Made by a program: the position numbers and the translations under genes
Assembly: GCA_030601305.1 (NCBI GenBank)
Contig: JAUVTV010000003.1
Coordinates: forward strand, 1-41,181
DNA from: Candidatus Eiseniibacteriota bacterium
GTDB taxonomy: Bacteria; Eisenbacteria; RBG-16-71-46; CAIMUX01; WJJG01
Length of the DNA stretch: 41,181 bases
Direction: 5' to 3'
Notes under the pieces: model-generated
What the model was told of the DNA's origin: nothing
Seen by the model: the letters and a program-made list of their open reading frames with translations, nothing else
The model's database searches: none
Shown here: positions 17,885 through 24,666 of the stretch, piece by piece
How the letters are laid out: every line of letters starts with the position of its first letter
Position numbering within the stretch: the first letter of the stretch is position 1

Positions 17885-18682
17885 CTATGCGAACAGAACG
17901 AGGTAAGTGTAGAGAACAGGCGCCACAAAGTGAAGGTTATCGAATCGGTCGAGGGCTCCGCCGTGCCCCGGGATGAGGGCGGAGGAGTCCTTGATCTGAG
18001 ACTCCCGCTTCCAAAGCGACTCGACCAGGTCGCCGGCCTGCCCCAGCGTGCCGGCGATTGCCCCGAATCCGATGGCGGCCGGCAGATCGAGGAAGTCGGC
18101 GAACCAGGCCCGGCACACGATCGCGGCCAGCAAGGCGCCTAGCAAGCCGCCGAAGAACCCCTCCCACGTTTTCTTAGGGCTGATCCGCGGCCACAGCGGA
18201 CGGCGCCCGAACGCGCGCCCGAAGGCGTAGGCGCACGTGTCACACAGGAAGACGACCGCGTACGTCATGTAGACCGCCTCGGCACCGTGCGGCAGGCTGC
18301 GCATGCGGATGAGGAAGGCGGGCAGGAGTCCCACGTAGAGCATGCCCAGGACCAGATGGCCGGCGCGCAGGAGGGCCCGGCCGTCCGCGTGGCGCAGGAG
18401 GACCGGTAAGCTCAGCACGAGGAACAGGGTCAGAAAGAGCGCCAGACGTTCGGGGCGATCCTCCAGGCCGCCCTGAAGGGTCCCCAGAACGCCGGCCATG
18501 ACCAGCACCAGGTCCGCCCCGCCGGTCAGCGACTTGCCGAGACGCCACCATTCCCACGCACCGACCGCAGCGATCAAGAAGATCAGCGCCGTGAACGGCC
18601 ACCCGCCGGTGCGAATCAGGAAAAAGAGGACCGGGAGGAACACCGCCCCGGTCAGTAGACGCAGCTCCAGATCCCGCTTCAC
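17885..18682 (-). CDS. cdsA: Phosphatidate cytidylyltransferase
   Basis: Makes CDP-diacylglycerol from phosphatidic acid and CTP, the precursor of all phospholipids here. 265 residues with about eight hydrophobic membrane segments. Signature at the C-terminal half: 'SPKKTWEGFFGG', 'QIKDSSALIPGHGGALDRFD' (the CDP-alcohol metal-binding S-x-x-K-R/D-x4-K...GG-x-D-R-x-D class). The start is GTG at 18682, only three bases after the frr stop, with GAGGT inside the end of frr as ribosome site. Inner membrane. Confidence 0.95.
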   Translation of the reverse strand: MKRDLELRLLTGAVFLPVLFFLIRTGGWPFTALIFLIAAVGAWEWWRLGKSLTGGADLVLVMAGVLGTLQGGLEDRPERLALFLTLFLVLSLPVLLRHADGRALLRAGHLVLGMLYVGLLPAFLIRMRSLPHGAEAVYMTYAVVFLCDTCAYAFGRAFGRRPLWPRISPKKTWEGFFGGLLGALLAAIVCRAWFADFLDLPAAIGFGAIAGTLGQAGDLVESLWKRESQIKDSSALIPGHGGALDRFDNLHFVAPVLYTYLVLFA

Positions 18683-18685
18683 GAC

Positions 18686-19243
18686 TCAGACCTCGAGGAT
18701 CTCTTTCTCCTTCGCCTTGAAGGTTTCGTCCACCTGCCGGATGTGCTCATCGGTCAGCTTCTGAATCTCCTTCTGCGCACGATGCATGTCGTCCTCGGAG
18801 ATCTCCTTGTCCTTCTCTTTCTTCTGCAGCGTCTCCTTGGCGTCGCGGCGGATGTTGCGGATGGAGACCTTGACCTCCTCGGCAACCTTGCTACACCGCT
18901 TGACGATCTCGTGGCGCCGCTCTTCGGTGAGCGGCGGGATGGGCACGCGGATCAGCTCGCCGTCCTCCGCGGGATTGAGTCCCAGATCCGCCGCCTGGAC
19001 GGCCTTGACGATGGCCTGCACCGCGCCCTTGTCCCACGCCTGGACGACCAGGAGCCGCGGTTGCGGGGCCGAGACCGACGCGACCTGCGACAGCGGAACA
19101 CGGGAACCGTAATACTCGACGTTCAGGTTCTCCAGGATCGATGGGCTGGCCTTGCCGGTCCGCGTGTTGAGCAGATCCGCGCGAAACTTCTCCACGCTCT
19201 TGGCCATGCGCTGCTCGGCGTCGTTCCTGATCTCTGTCGTGAT
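18686..19243 (-). CDS. frr: Ribosome recycling factor (AUC at expected start)
   Basis: Splits post-termination ribosomes with EF-G. The frame from 19243 gives 185 residues, the standard RRF length, and aligns from the first residue: 'TTEIRNDAEQRMAKSVEKF...NTRTGKASP', 'VPIPPLTEERRHEIVK', and the coiled C-terminal helix ending 'KEKEILEV'. The expected start codon at 19243-19241 is ATC rather than ATG; GGAGG lies exactly six bases before it. No ATG, GTG, TTG or CTG lies in frame close upstream; the first downstream ATG (19207) would remove 12 conserved residues and has no ribosome site. Changing the C at 19241 (minus strand) to G would restore both this ATG and a TGA stop for pyrH. The gene is certain; the start is either AUC or a sequence error. 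Confidence 0.9.
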   Translation of the reverse strand: MTTEIRNDAEQRMAKSVEKFRADLLNTRTGKASPSILENLNVEYYGSRVPLSQVASVSAPQPRLLVVQAWDKGAVQAIVKAVQAADLGLNPAEDGELIRVPIPPLTEERRHEIVKRCSKVAEEVKVSIRNIRRDAKETLQKKEKDKEISEDDMHRAQKEIQKLTDEHIRQVDETFKAKEKEILEV

Positions 19244-20031
19244 GGTCGACCTCCGCGCTTGGCGCCGGCCCCCTGGTCGGAAGGACCCGCCGGCGCATCT
19301 TCGGGCACGACCAGCGTGCCCAGCGTCTCTCCCTCCAGGAACCGCTTCACCGATCCGCGATCCCGGGCATTCAATACCACAATGGGGAGCCGGTTTTCCA
19401 TACAAAGCGTGACCGCGGTCAAGTCCATCACCGCCAGCTTGCGCGTGAGAACCTCCTCGTAGGTCACGCGGGAGAAGAGGCGTGCGTCCGGATCTGTGTT
19501 GGGATCCGCGGTGAAGACGCCATCGGCCAGGGTGGCCTTGATCAGGAGATCGCACCCCGTCTCGAGGGCCCGCAGCGCGGCGGCCGTGTCGGTCGTGAAG
19601 TAGGGGTTTCCGGTGCCGCCGGCGAAGATCACCACCTCGCCGGCCGCGAAGGCCTGGCGCGCCCTGCGCGGCGTGTGCAGTTCGGCGGCGCGCGGAACGT
19701 CGAAGGAGCAGAGAACGCGAGATGGGACCTCGCGAACCGTCAGCTCTGCCCGCAGGACCAGTGCGTTGATCAGCGTGCCGACCATGCCGATCTCGTCGGC
19801 ATCGACGCGCGGGAAGCTCTTGCCCAGGCTGCGCGAGCCGCGCAGGAGGTTGCCGCCACCGAGGACGACGCCGATCTGCGTGCCGCTGCCCGCGGCGGCG
19901 GTCACCTGGTCGGCCACCAGGGCCAGACCGTCCGGAGCGAACGGCGCTCCCTGGGGTCCCGACAGCAGTTCGCCGCTCAGCTTGAGCAGCACGCGACGGG
20001 GCGAGCCTGACGGAGGGCGACCGTGCGGCAT
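19123..20031 (-). CDS. pyrH: UMP kinase (stop apparently lost; frame runs into frr)
   Basis: Phosphorylates UMP to UDP; amino-acid-kinase fold, hexameric in the family. Motifs: 'VLLKLSGELLSG', 'GVVLGGGNLLRG', 'DEIGMVGTLINALVL', 'GGTGNPYFTTDTAAALRA', 'LIKATLADGVFTADP'. ATG at 20031 follows AGGAG by six bases. As read the frame ends at 19123 (302 residues), with a 39-residue Arg/Ser-rich tail that is only frr read in another frame. If the base at 19241 were changed so that TCA became TGA, pyrH would end at 19240 with 263 residues in an ATGA overlap with frr. Even then the tail after 'GTLVVPE' is longer than usual. The gene lies 58 bases after tsf. Confidence 0.9.
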   Translation of the reverse strand: MPHGRPPSGSPRRVLLKLSGELLSGPQGAPFAPDGLALVADQVTAAAGSGTQIGVVLGGGNLLRGSRSLGKSFPRVDADEIGMVGTLINALVLRAELTVREVPSRVLCSFDVPRAAELHTPRRARQAFAAGEVVIFAGGTGNPYFTTDTAAALRALETGCDLLIKATLADGVFTADPNTDPDARLFSRVTYEEVLTRKLAVMDLTAVTLCMENRLPIVVLNARDRGSVKRFLEGETLGTLVVPEDAPAGPSDQGAGAKRGGRPSRQRSGTTPSSAWPRAWRSFARICSTRGPARPAHRSWRT

Positions 20032-20050
20032 GACCCTCTCCTCGCCCGCT

Positions 20051-20069
20051 GCCCTCCGGCCCGGAGGGC
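20051..20069. terminator. Perfect 9-bp hairpin between tsf and pyrH
   Basis: GCCCTCCGG-c-CCGGAGGGC, a perfect inverted repeat with a very tight loop in the 58-base gap. No T-run follows on the minus strand, so it may be an attenuator or RNA processing site rather than a full terminator. Confidence 0.4.
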
Positions 20070-20089
20070 ATTGCGCGGGCGTGCCGAGT

Positions 20090-20683
20090 CTACTGGCCGA
20101 TCTGGAAGACAGCGAAGCGGCGAACGATGATGTTCTCGCCCAGCTTGCCGGAGAGCTCCTTGCGCAGATCCCCGATGGTGCGCTTCGGTTCACGCACCCA
20201 GGGCTGCTCCAGCAGGCACACCTCCGAGAAGAACTTCTGCACGCGGCCGTCAACGATCTTGTCCCAGATCTTCTCCGGCTTGCCCGAGTTCTTCACCTGA
20301 TCGAGGAGAATCTCGCGTTCCTTCTCGACGACGGCGGCATCGAGATCCTCACGGCCCACGGCGACCGGCTTGGCCGCGGCGATGTGCATGGCGACCTCGT
20401 GGCAGAACTCCTTGAACTCGTCCGTCCGCGCCACGAAGTCGGTCTCCGAGTTCACCTCCAGGAGCACACCCACCTGTTCCCCGGGGTGCACGTAGGATTC
20501 TATGCGACCCTGCGCAGCCTCACGATGGGCGCGCTTCGAAGCTGCCGCCATGCCCATCTTGCGGAGGTACTCGACCGCCTTGTCCGTGTCGCCGCCGGCT
20601 TCCTGAAGCGCCTTCTTGCAGTCCATCATGCCGGCACCGCTACGCATGCGCAGGGCCTTCACATCCGCCGCCGAAATCGCCAT
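20090..20683 (-). CDS. tsf: Elongation factor Ts (short form)
   Basis: Nucleotide exchange factor for EF-Tu. 197 residues, the short form known from Thermus-like proteins rather than the ~280-residue E. coli form. UBA-like N-terminus 'ISAADVKALRMRSGAGMMDCKKAL', then 'GDTDKAVEYLRKMGMAAASKRAHREAAQG', and the EF-Tu contact motif 'NSETDFVART'. The C-terminal lobe 'CLLEQPWVREPKRTIGDL' and 'IIVRRFAVFQIGQ' is complete. ATG at 20683 follows GGAGGAG. It lies 157 bases after rpsB, with a hairpin repeat in the gap. Confidence 0.96.
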   Translation of the reverse strand: MAISAADVKALRMRSGAGMMDCKKALQEAGGDTDKAVEYLRKMGMAAASKRAHREAAQGRIESYVHPGEQVGVLLEVNSETDFVARTDEFKEFCHEVAMHIAAAKPVAVGREDLDAAVVEKEREILLDQVKNSGKPEKIWDKIVDGRVQKFFSEVCLLEQPWVREPKRTIGDLRKELSGKLGENIIVRRFAVFQIGQ

Positions 20684-20817
20684 GCTCTCCTCCTCAGTCG
20701 ATCCGCGTGGTTCTGCCTCGGTGGTCTCGCCCGGTCGGTTTGGCTCCGCAGCGGTTGGGCGTGTGCCGCCGCCCGGCCAGCTCACATGAGTCCCGGGGGT
20801 CGACGAACGTCGCGCGA

Positions 20818-20838
20818 CGGAGCACTTCTGCCACGGGC
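20818..20838 (-). repeat. REP-like hairpin repeat, copy 3 (after rpsB TAG stop)
   Basis: On the minus strand the rpsB stop TAG is followed by CA and then the exact core GCCCGTGGCAGAAGTGCTCCG. The inner stem GGCA-gaag-TGCT is intact; the outer arm is partly lost on the 3' side. It sits between rpsB and tsf and may lower or punctuate downstream expression. The rest of this 157-base gap shows nothing else clear. Confidence 0.65.
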
Positions 20839-20840
20839 TG

Positions 20841-21632
20841 CTAGTAGCGCCCCTTGCTCCGGGGATCGCTCTCGGCGGACCAGGCTCCGCGACCGCCCGA
20901 CGCAGCGGCCCCGGACACGGACGCGGTCTCCAGCTCGGGAGCCTGCGGCGCCATGGCCCGCGCCTCCAGCACCGCGTCACTGACGAAGCGCGCGTACGTC
21001 TTGATCGCGCGAACCGCGTCGTCGTTGCCGGGAATCGGGTGGGTCACATCATCGGGGTCCGCATTGGTGTCCACGATGCCGACCGCCGGGATGCCCAGGC
21101 GCATGGACTCGCGCACCGCGATCTGCTCCTTCCTCGTGTCGATGATGAAGATCAGACCGGGGAGACGGTGCATGTCCTTGATACCCGAGAACGTGTTCTC
21201 GAGCTTGGCGCGCGCCTTGTTCTTGCGCGAGGCTTCCTTCTTGGACAGCTTCGCCAGGGTCCCGTCTTCCTCCATCCGCTCGAGATTGTGCAGGTAGCGA
21301 ATGCTCTGACGAATGGTTTGGAAGTTGGTCAGCATCCCGCCCAGCCAGCGCTCGGTCACGTAGAACATGCCGCAACGCTTGGCCTCTTCGACCATCACGC
21401 CCTTGGCCTGCTTCTTCGTGGCCACGAAGAGCACCGTACCGCCCCCGCCCACGATCCGTCGGATCGCTTCCCGAGCCGCCTCGAGCGCCTCCATGGTCTT
21501 CTCGAGGTCGATGATGTAGATGCCGTTGCGCTCCATGAAGATGAAGGGCTTCATCTTCGGATTCCACCGGCGGGTCTGGTGGCCAAAGTGGACGCCGGCA
21601 TCCAGCAGGTCCTTGATGGTGGTGTTCTGCAT
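20841..21632 (-). CDS. rpsB: 30S ribosomal protein S2
   Basis: Small-subunit protein S2, 263 residues. 'LLDAGVHFGHQTRRWNPKMKPFIF', 'GTVLFVATKKQA', 'ERWLGGMLTNFQTIRQSI', 'LPGLIFIIDTRKEQIAVRE' and 'GIPAVGIVDTNADPDDVTHPIPGNDDAVRAI' regions are all standard. After residue ~235 the tail is low complexity (SGAAASGGRGAWSAES). ATG at 21632 has GGAGG five bases upstream; an in-frame extension to 21665 lacks similarity. It follows rpsI by 144 bases with a foldable leader. Confidence 0.98.
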   Translation of the reverse strand: MQNTTIKDLLDAGVHFGHQTRRWNPKMKPFIFMERNGIYIIDLEKTMEALEAAREAIRRIVGGGGTVLFVATKKQAKGVMVEEAKRCGMFYVTERWLGGMLTNFQTIRQSIRYLHNLERMEEDGTLAKLSKKEASRKNKARAKLENTFSGIKDMHRLPGLIFIIDTRKEQIAVRESMRLGIPAVGIVDTNADPDDVTHPIPGNDDAVRAIKTYARFVSDAVLEARAMAPQAPELETASVSGAAASGGRGAWSAESDPRSKGRY

Positions 21633-21658
21633 GGGGTCCTCCCGCGTTGGAAGTTTGG

Positions 21659-21717
21659 CCTCCACCCCCGACTCTTCCCCGTGGGGAAAAGAACTCCCAT
21701 ATGGAGGTGTGCGTATT
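21659..21717 (-). promoter_or_regulatory. Foldable leader upstream of rpsB
   Basis: On the minus strand an outer stem CCTCCA/TGGAGG (21717-21712 with 21664-21659) encloses a stronger inner hairpin TTCCCC-ac-GGGGAA (21688-21683 with 21680-21675). It ends about 25 bases before the rpsB start. Leaders of rpsB are sites of S2 autoregulation in other bacteria; the link here is inferred from position and folding only. Confidence 0.3.
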
Positions 21718-21776
21718 TGGACAGGGTCCCCGCCGGAAGACGCAACTGAGCGCGCCGGCCGGGCCCTTGGGATCCA

Positions 21777-22166
21777 CTAACGCTTCGAGAACTGGAACCG
21801 CTTGCGAGCGCCGGGCTGCCCGTACTTCTTGCGCTCCTTCATGCGCGAGTCACGCGTGAGAAGCCCATCGCGGCTCAGGGCGGCCTTGGTTTCGGGATCC
21901 GCGATCTTGAGCGCGCGGGCCAGGCCGAGGCTCAAGGCGCCGGCTTGTCCGGTGAGGCCGCCACCGCTCACGTTGGCCCAAACGTCGTACTTCCCCACGG
22001 TCTCGGTAACTTGCAGGGGTCGCACGGCGATGCGCCGAATGGTCTCGCGGGGGAAATAATCCTCGAACGTTCGGCCGTTGATCTGCAGGGTCCCGGCCCC
22101 GGGGCGGATGCGCACACGGGCGACAGAGCTCTTGCGTCGTCCGGTCGAGGCGGTCTGCGTCTCCAT
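21777..22166 (-). CDS. rpsI: 30S ribosomal protein S9
   Basis: 129 residues, normal size. '[16 protein letters not shown]' at the start, '[13 protein letters not shown]', '[21 protein letters not shown]' and the basic tail '[24 protein letters not shown]' ending in the conserved KR that reaches the P-site tRNA. It starts two bases after the rplM stop; GAGGAGG at the end of rplM serves as ribosome site. Confidence 0.98.
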   Translation of the reverse strand: METQTASTGRRKSSVARVRIRPGAGTLQINGRTFEDYFPRETIRRIAVRPLQVTETVGKYDVWANVSGGGLTGQAGALSLGLARALKIADPETKAALSRDGLLTRDSRMKERKKYGQPGARKRFQFSKR

Positions 22167-22168
22167 GT

Positions 22169-22681
22169 CTATGCCTCCTCAGATGCCGCCGGCGGCGGCG
22201 CTGCCCCAGTCTCCGCTTGGGGATCCTGCCCGGGGAAACCCTTACCGTGAAGTCCGAGCTTGTAAGGGATCGGCTGCTGCGCCTCATGAGGATGATCCGC
22301 GTCCGCATAGACCTTCAGCTTGCGGATCATCTGGCGCCCCAAACGCGTGTGGGGAATCATCCCCCACACCGCATCGCGGATCACCTCCCCGGGATGTTTC
22401 TCCATGCGGTCCCGCAACGGGATGTGGCGTTCGCTACCGACGTAGCCGCTGTGGCGGAAGTACGTCTTCTTCCAAAGCTTCTTGCCGGTGGTGCGAACCT
22501 TGGAAGCGTTCACGACGACCACGTGGTCCCCGGTATCGAGATGGGCACAAGTGTACGCTTTCCACTTCCCCTTCAGGAGAGCCGCCACCTCGCTCGCCAT
22601 CCGGCCCAGCACCTGCCCTTCGGCATCGACCAGGTACCAACGGCGCACGATTTCGCTCGCTTTTGTCGTATACGTATCCAT
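22169..22681 (-). CDS. rplM: 50S ribosomal protein L13
   Basis: 170 residues. '[27 protein letters not shown]', '[19 protein letters not shown]', 'RHSGYVGS' and '[22 protein letters not shown]' are the L13 marks. After residue ~145 comes an Ala/Pro/Glu-rich tail ([15 protein letters not shown]) that is longer than usual. First gene behind the promoter at 22728-22756, so it heads the long ribosomal and envelope operon. ATG at 22681 follows AAGGGG at a spacing of seven. Confidence 0.98.
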   Translation of the reverse strand: MDTYTTKASEIVRRWYLVDAEGQVLGRMASEVAALLKGKWKAYTCAHLDTGDHVVVVNASKVRTTGKKLWKKTYFRHSGYVGSERHIPLRDRMEKHPGEVIRDAVWGMIPHTRLGRQMIRKLKVYADADHPHEAQQPIPYKLGLHGKGFPGQDPQAETGAAPPPAASEEA

Positions 22682-22727
22682 GCAGGAACCCCTTCTGGTC
22701 ATTCCCGAGACAATTGGCAAAGTGCAG

Positions 22728-22756
22728 AGTCTACTCTTCCGCCCGATCGCTGTCAA
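22728..22756 (-). promoter_or_regulatory. Strong sigma70-type promoter of the rplM operon
   Basis: On the minus strand: perfect TTGACA (22756-22751), exactly 17 bases, then TAGACT (22733-22728). Transcription would start near 22721, giving a leader of about 40 bases before rplM. This is the best promoter in the long minus-strand gene series and probably drives rplM through gatB. Confidence 0.75.
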
Positions 22757-22782
22757 GGTCCCCAAGAACGTCTCTGGGGACC
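22757..22782 (-). terminator. 8-bp inverted repeat abutting the rplM promoter
   Basis: GGTCCCCA-10-TGGGGACC, perfect arms, ending exactly at the -35 hexamer; TT follows on the minus strand. It could terminate the preceding dtd-maf transcript, act as an operator, or both. The 81-base stretch 22757-22837 holds nothing else clear. Confidence 0.45.
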
Positions 22783-22837
22783 CCGAGGAGGGGGGCGCGC
22801 CACCTCGCATGGCCATCGGCGCGCCGAGGCGACATCC

Positions 22838-23920
22838 TTATCGAGCCGTCGATTCCGCGGCTAGCAGGAGGGCCCGCAACCGCGCGAGCGGCAAGCCCAT
22901 CACATTGAAATAGCAGCCGGAGATGCCGGCGACCAGCATGCCGCCGATGCCCTGGATGCCGTAGGCCCCGGCCTTGTCGAGCGGCTCCCCGGTCCTCACG
23001 TACGCCTGGAGGCTCTCCTCGTCCAACGCCGACATGCGCACCCGCGAGAGCTCGTGGCCCGAGACCAGCCGCTTCCCGCCGGCGCCGGCGAGACACAGGC
23101 CGGTGATGACCTCGTGTTCGCGGCCCGTAAGGCGCCGCAAGTGCGAGAGCGCCTCCTCGGGCCCGGACGGCTTCTCCAGCACCTCGCCCTCCAGGACGAC
23201 GACCGTGTCGGCCCCCAGGATCAAGCCGCGCCTTTCCTTGCGGGCGACAGAGAGGGCCTTCGTCTCCGCCTGACGCTCCACGTAACGAGCTGGATCCTCG
23301 CCCGGCTGCCGGCCGCAGCCGTCCTCGTCCGGCACGCGCGTCTCGAAGCGAACCCCCAGCATCTCGAGAAGGCGTGCCCGCCGGGGCGAACGCGAGGCGA
23401 GAAGCAGGGGACCGCGCCGGAGGCCCAGGAGCGTCTCGACCTGCTGCGGCTTGCCGCTGTGGCTCTTGCGTCCCTTCCACTCCCGCGAATCGATCAGCAG
23501 GGTCACCGGCCCGTCGTTGACGCTGTCCACCTCCATCTTCGCCTGGAAGACCCCGGTCGCCACGCGGTGGGGCGCGCGCCGCAGCTCCGCAACGAAGTGC
23601 TCATAGAGGCGGTCGGCTTCGCCGGGATCGGCCGCCTTGCTCCAGCTCGGGCGGCGCCCCTTGATGCAGTCCCCGAGAAGCGTGAACTGCGAGACCACGA
23701 GGAGTTCCCCGCCGACGTCGCCCAGCGATCGGTTCATGCGCCCCTCATCGTCGCTGAAGATACGCAAGCTGAGGCACTTGCGTGCTAGCCACTCGGCCTC
23801 CACGTCCATGTCGCCCCGCGCGACGCCGAGGAGGATCAGCAGCCCGCGGCCGATGCGCGCCGGCTCCCTTCCGGCAATGCGCACCTCGGCGCGCTGGACG
23901 CGTTGAACGACAGCCATCAT
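22838..23920 (-). CDS. Fused D-aminoacyl-tRNA deacylase and Maf-type nucleotide pyrophosphatase
   Basis: One 360-residue frame with two enzymes. Residues 1-145 are Dtd, which removes D-amino acids from tRNA: 'VVQRVQRAEV', the 'SQFTLL' motif at 77-82 and 'NDGPVT' at 135-140, both forming the chiral-proofreading site. After a ~25-residue basic linker, residues 171-360 are Maf, a pyrophosphatase acting on (modified) NTPs: 'LLASRSPRRARLLEMLG', 'AETKA', 'LGADTVVVLEGEVLEKP', 'HEVITGLCL' and 'DKAGAYGIQG'. Both halves seem complete, with no frameshift. ATG at 23920 lies 20 bases after the barrel gene; AAAGG is a weak ribosome site. Both parts are house-cleaning enzymes, so the joining makes functional sense. 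Confidence 0.92.
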   Translation of the reverse strand: MMAVVQRVQRAEVRIAGREPARIGRGLLILLGVARGDMDVEAEWLARKCLSLRIFSDDEGRMNRSLGDVGGELLVVSQFTLLGDCIKGRRPSWSKAADPGEADRLYEHFVAELRRAPHRVATGVFQAKMEVDSVNDGPVTLLIDSREWKGRKSHSGKPQQVETLLGLRRGPLLLASRSPRRARLLEMLGVRFETRVPDEDGCGRQPGEDPARYVERQAETKALSVARKERRGLILGADTVVVLEGEVLEKPSGPEEALSHLRRLTGREHEVITGLCLAGAGGKRLVSGHELSRVRMSALDEESLQAYVRTGEPLDKAGAYGIQGIGGMLVAGISGCYFNVMGLPLARLRALLLAAESTAR

Positions 23921-23940
23921 GCGACTCGGGCCTTTCGCGA

Positions 23941-24636
23941 TCAGAGGTCGATGGATCCGCCCAGGTAGACCGAGTTGTGATTCAGGGCCCGGTCCTCGAA
24001 CGTGCGCATCACGCGACCCTCGATGAAGAAGGAAAGCGGCGCCTTCGGCACGCGGAGCTTGGCCCCCCCGACCACGTGCCACCCCGCCTCGCTGCTCTCC
24101 CCGGCCACGTCCTCGATAGCCTTCTCGAGATCCCCGGGATCAATCTGTGCTGCAGGTGTCGAGCGCCTGCCCGCCGGCGTCCCCTCGCCGTTCACGATAC
24201 GGGCTTCCTTGATCTCCGTCCTGATGAAATGGACGTTGAGCCCACCCCCCACGTAGAAGCTGAGCGGGAAGGCGGGAAGCGCAAACAGCTTCAGCTTCCC
24301 CGTGAGGTAGAAGGTCAGGTCCTCGTAGTCCCCGGTACCTGCGGCCTTGAACGTATCGATGATGCCCTCGGAGAACTCGAACTCCTGCGTGACGTACTCC
24401 CCCGCGGCCTCGATTTCGAAGATCGGCGTGCCGGCACCCAGGTGGATCCCGATCAGATCGGTCCCCCCCAGCTTGCCGGCATCCTCGAGAACCTCCGTGT
24501 CCACCTCGGCCCAGCCGATCCGCAGACCGACATCCGCACCCGCCCGCGCGGCGGTCGGCGCCGCCGTCAGGGCCATCAGCGCGAGGCCCCCCCGCAGAGC
24601 GAAACCCATGACGCTCTTGACGAGCATCCTGCTCAT
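23941..24636 (-). CDS. Predicted outer-membrane beta-barrel protein
   Basis: 231 residues. A clear signal peptide ('LVKSVMGFALRGGLALMALTAAPTAARA', cut before GADVG) and then alternating hydrophobic/polar strands rich in Gly and aromatic residues: 'VGLRIGWAEV', 'LIGIHLGAGTPIFEIEAAGEYV', 'LSFYVGGGLNVHFI', 'WHVVGGAKLRVP', 'LSFFIEGRVMR', ending 'VYLGGSIDL'. This is the pattern of an eight-stranded porin-like or OmpW/OmpA-like barrel; no specific family is recognised. ATG at 24636 has GGAGG five bases upstream; a TTG at 24651 is less likely. Located between rel and dtd-maf, 30 bases after rel. Confidence 0.7.
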   Translation of the reverse strand: MSRMLVKSVMGFALRGGLALMALTAAPTAARAGADVGLRIGWAEVDTEVLEDAGKLGGTDLIGIHLGAGTPIFEIEAAGEYVTQEFEFSEGIIDTFKAAGTGDYEDLTFYLTGKLKLFALPAFPLSFYVGGGLNVHFIRTEIKEARIVNGEGTPAGRRSTPAAQIDPGDLEKAIEDVAGESSEAGWHVVGGAKLRVPKAPLSFFIEGRVMRTFEDRALNHNSVYLGGSIDL

Positions 24637-24666
24637 CCGCACCTCCCTCAAGCCGCGTCTTGCGCC

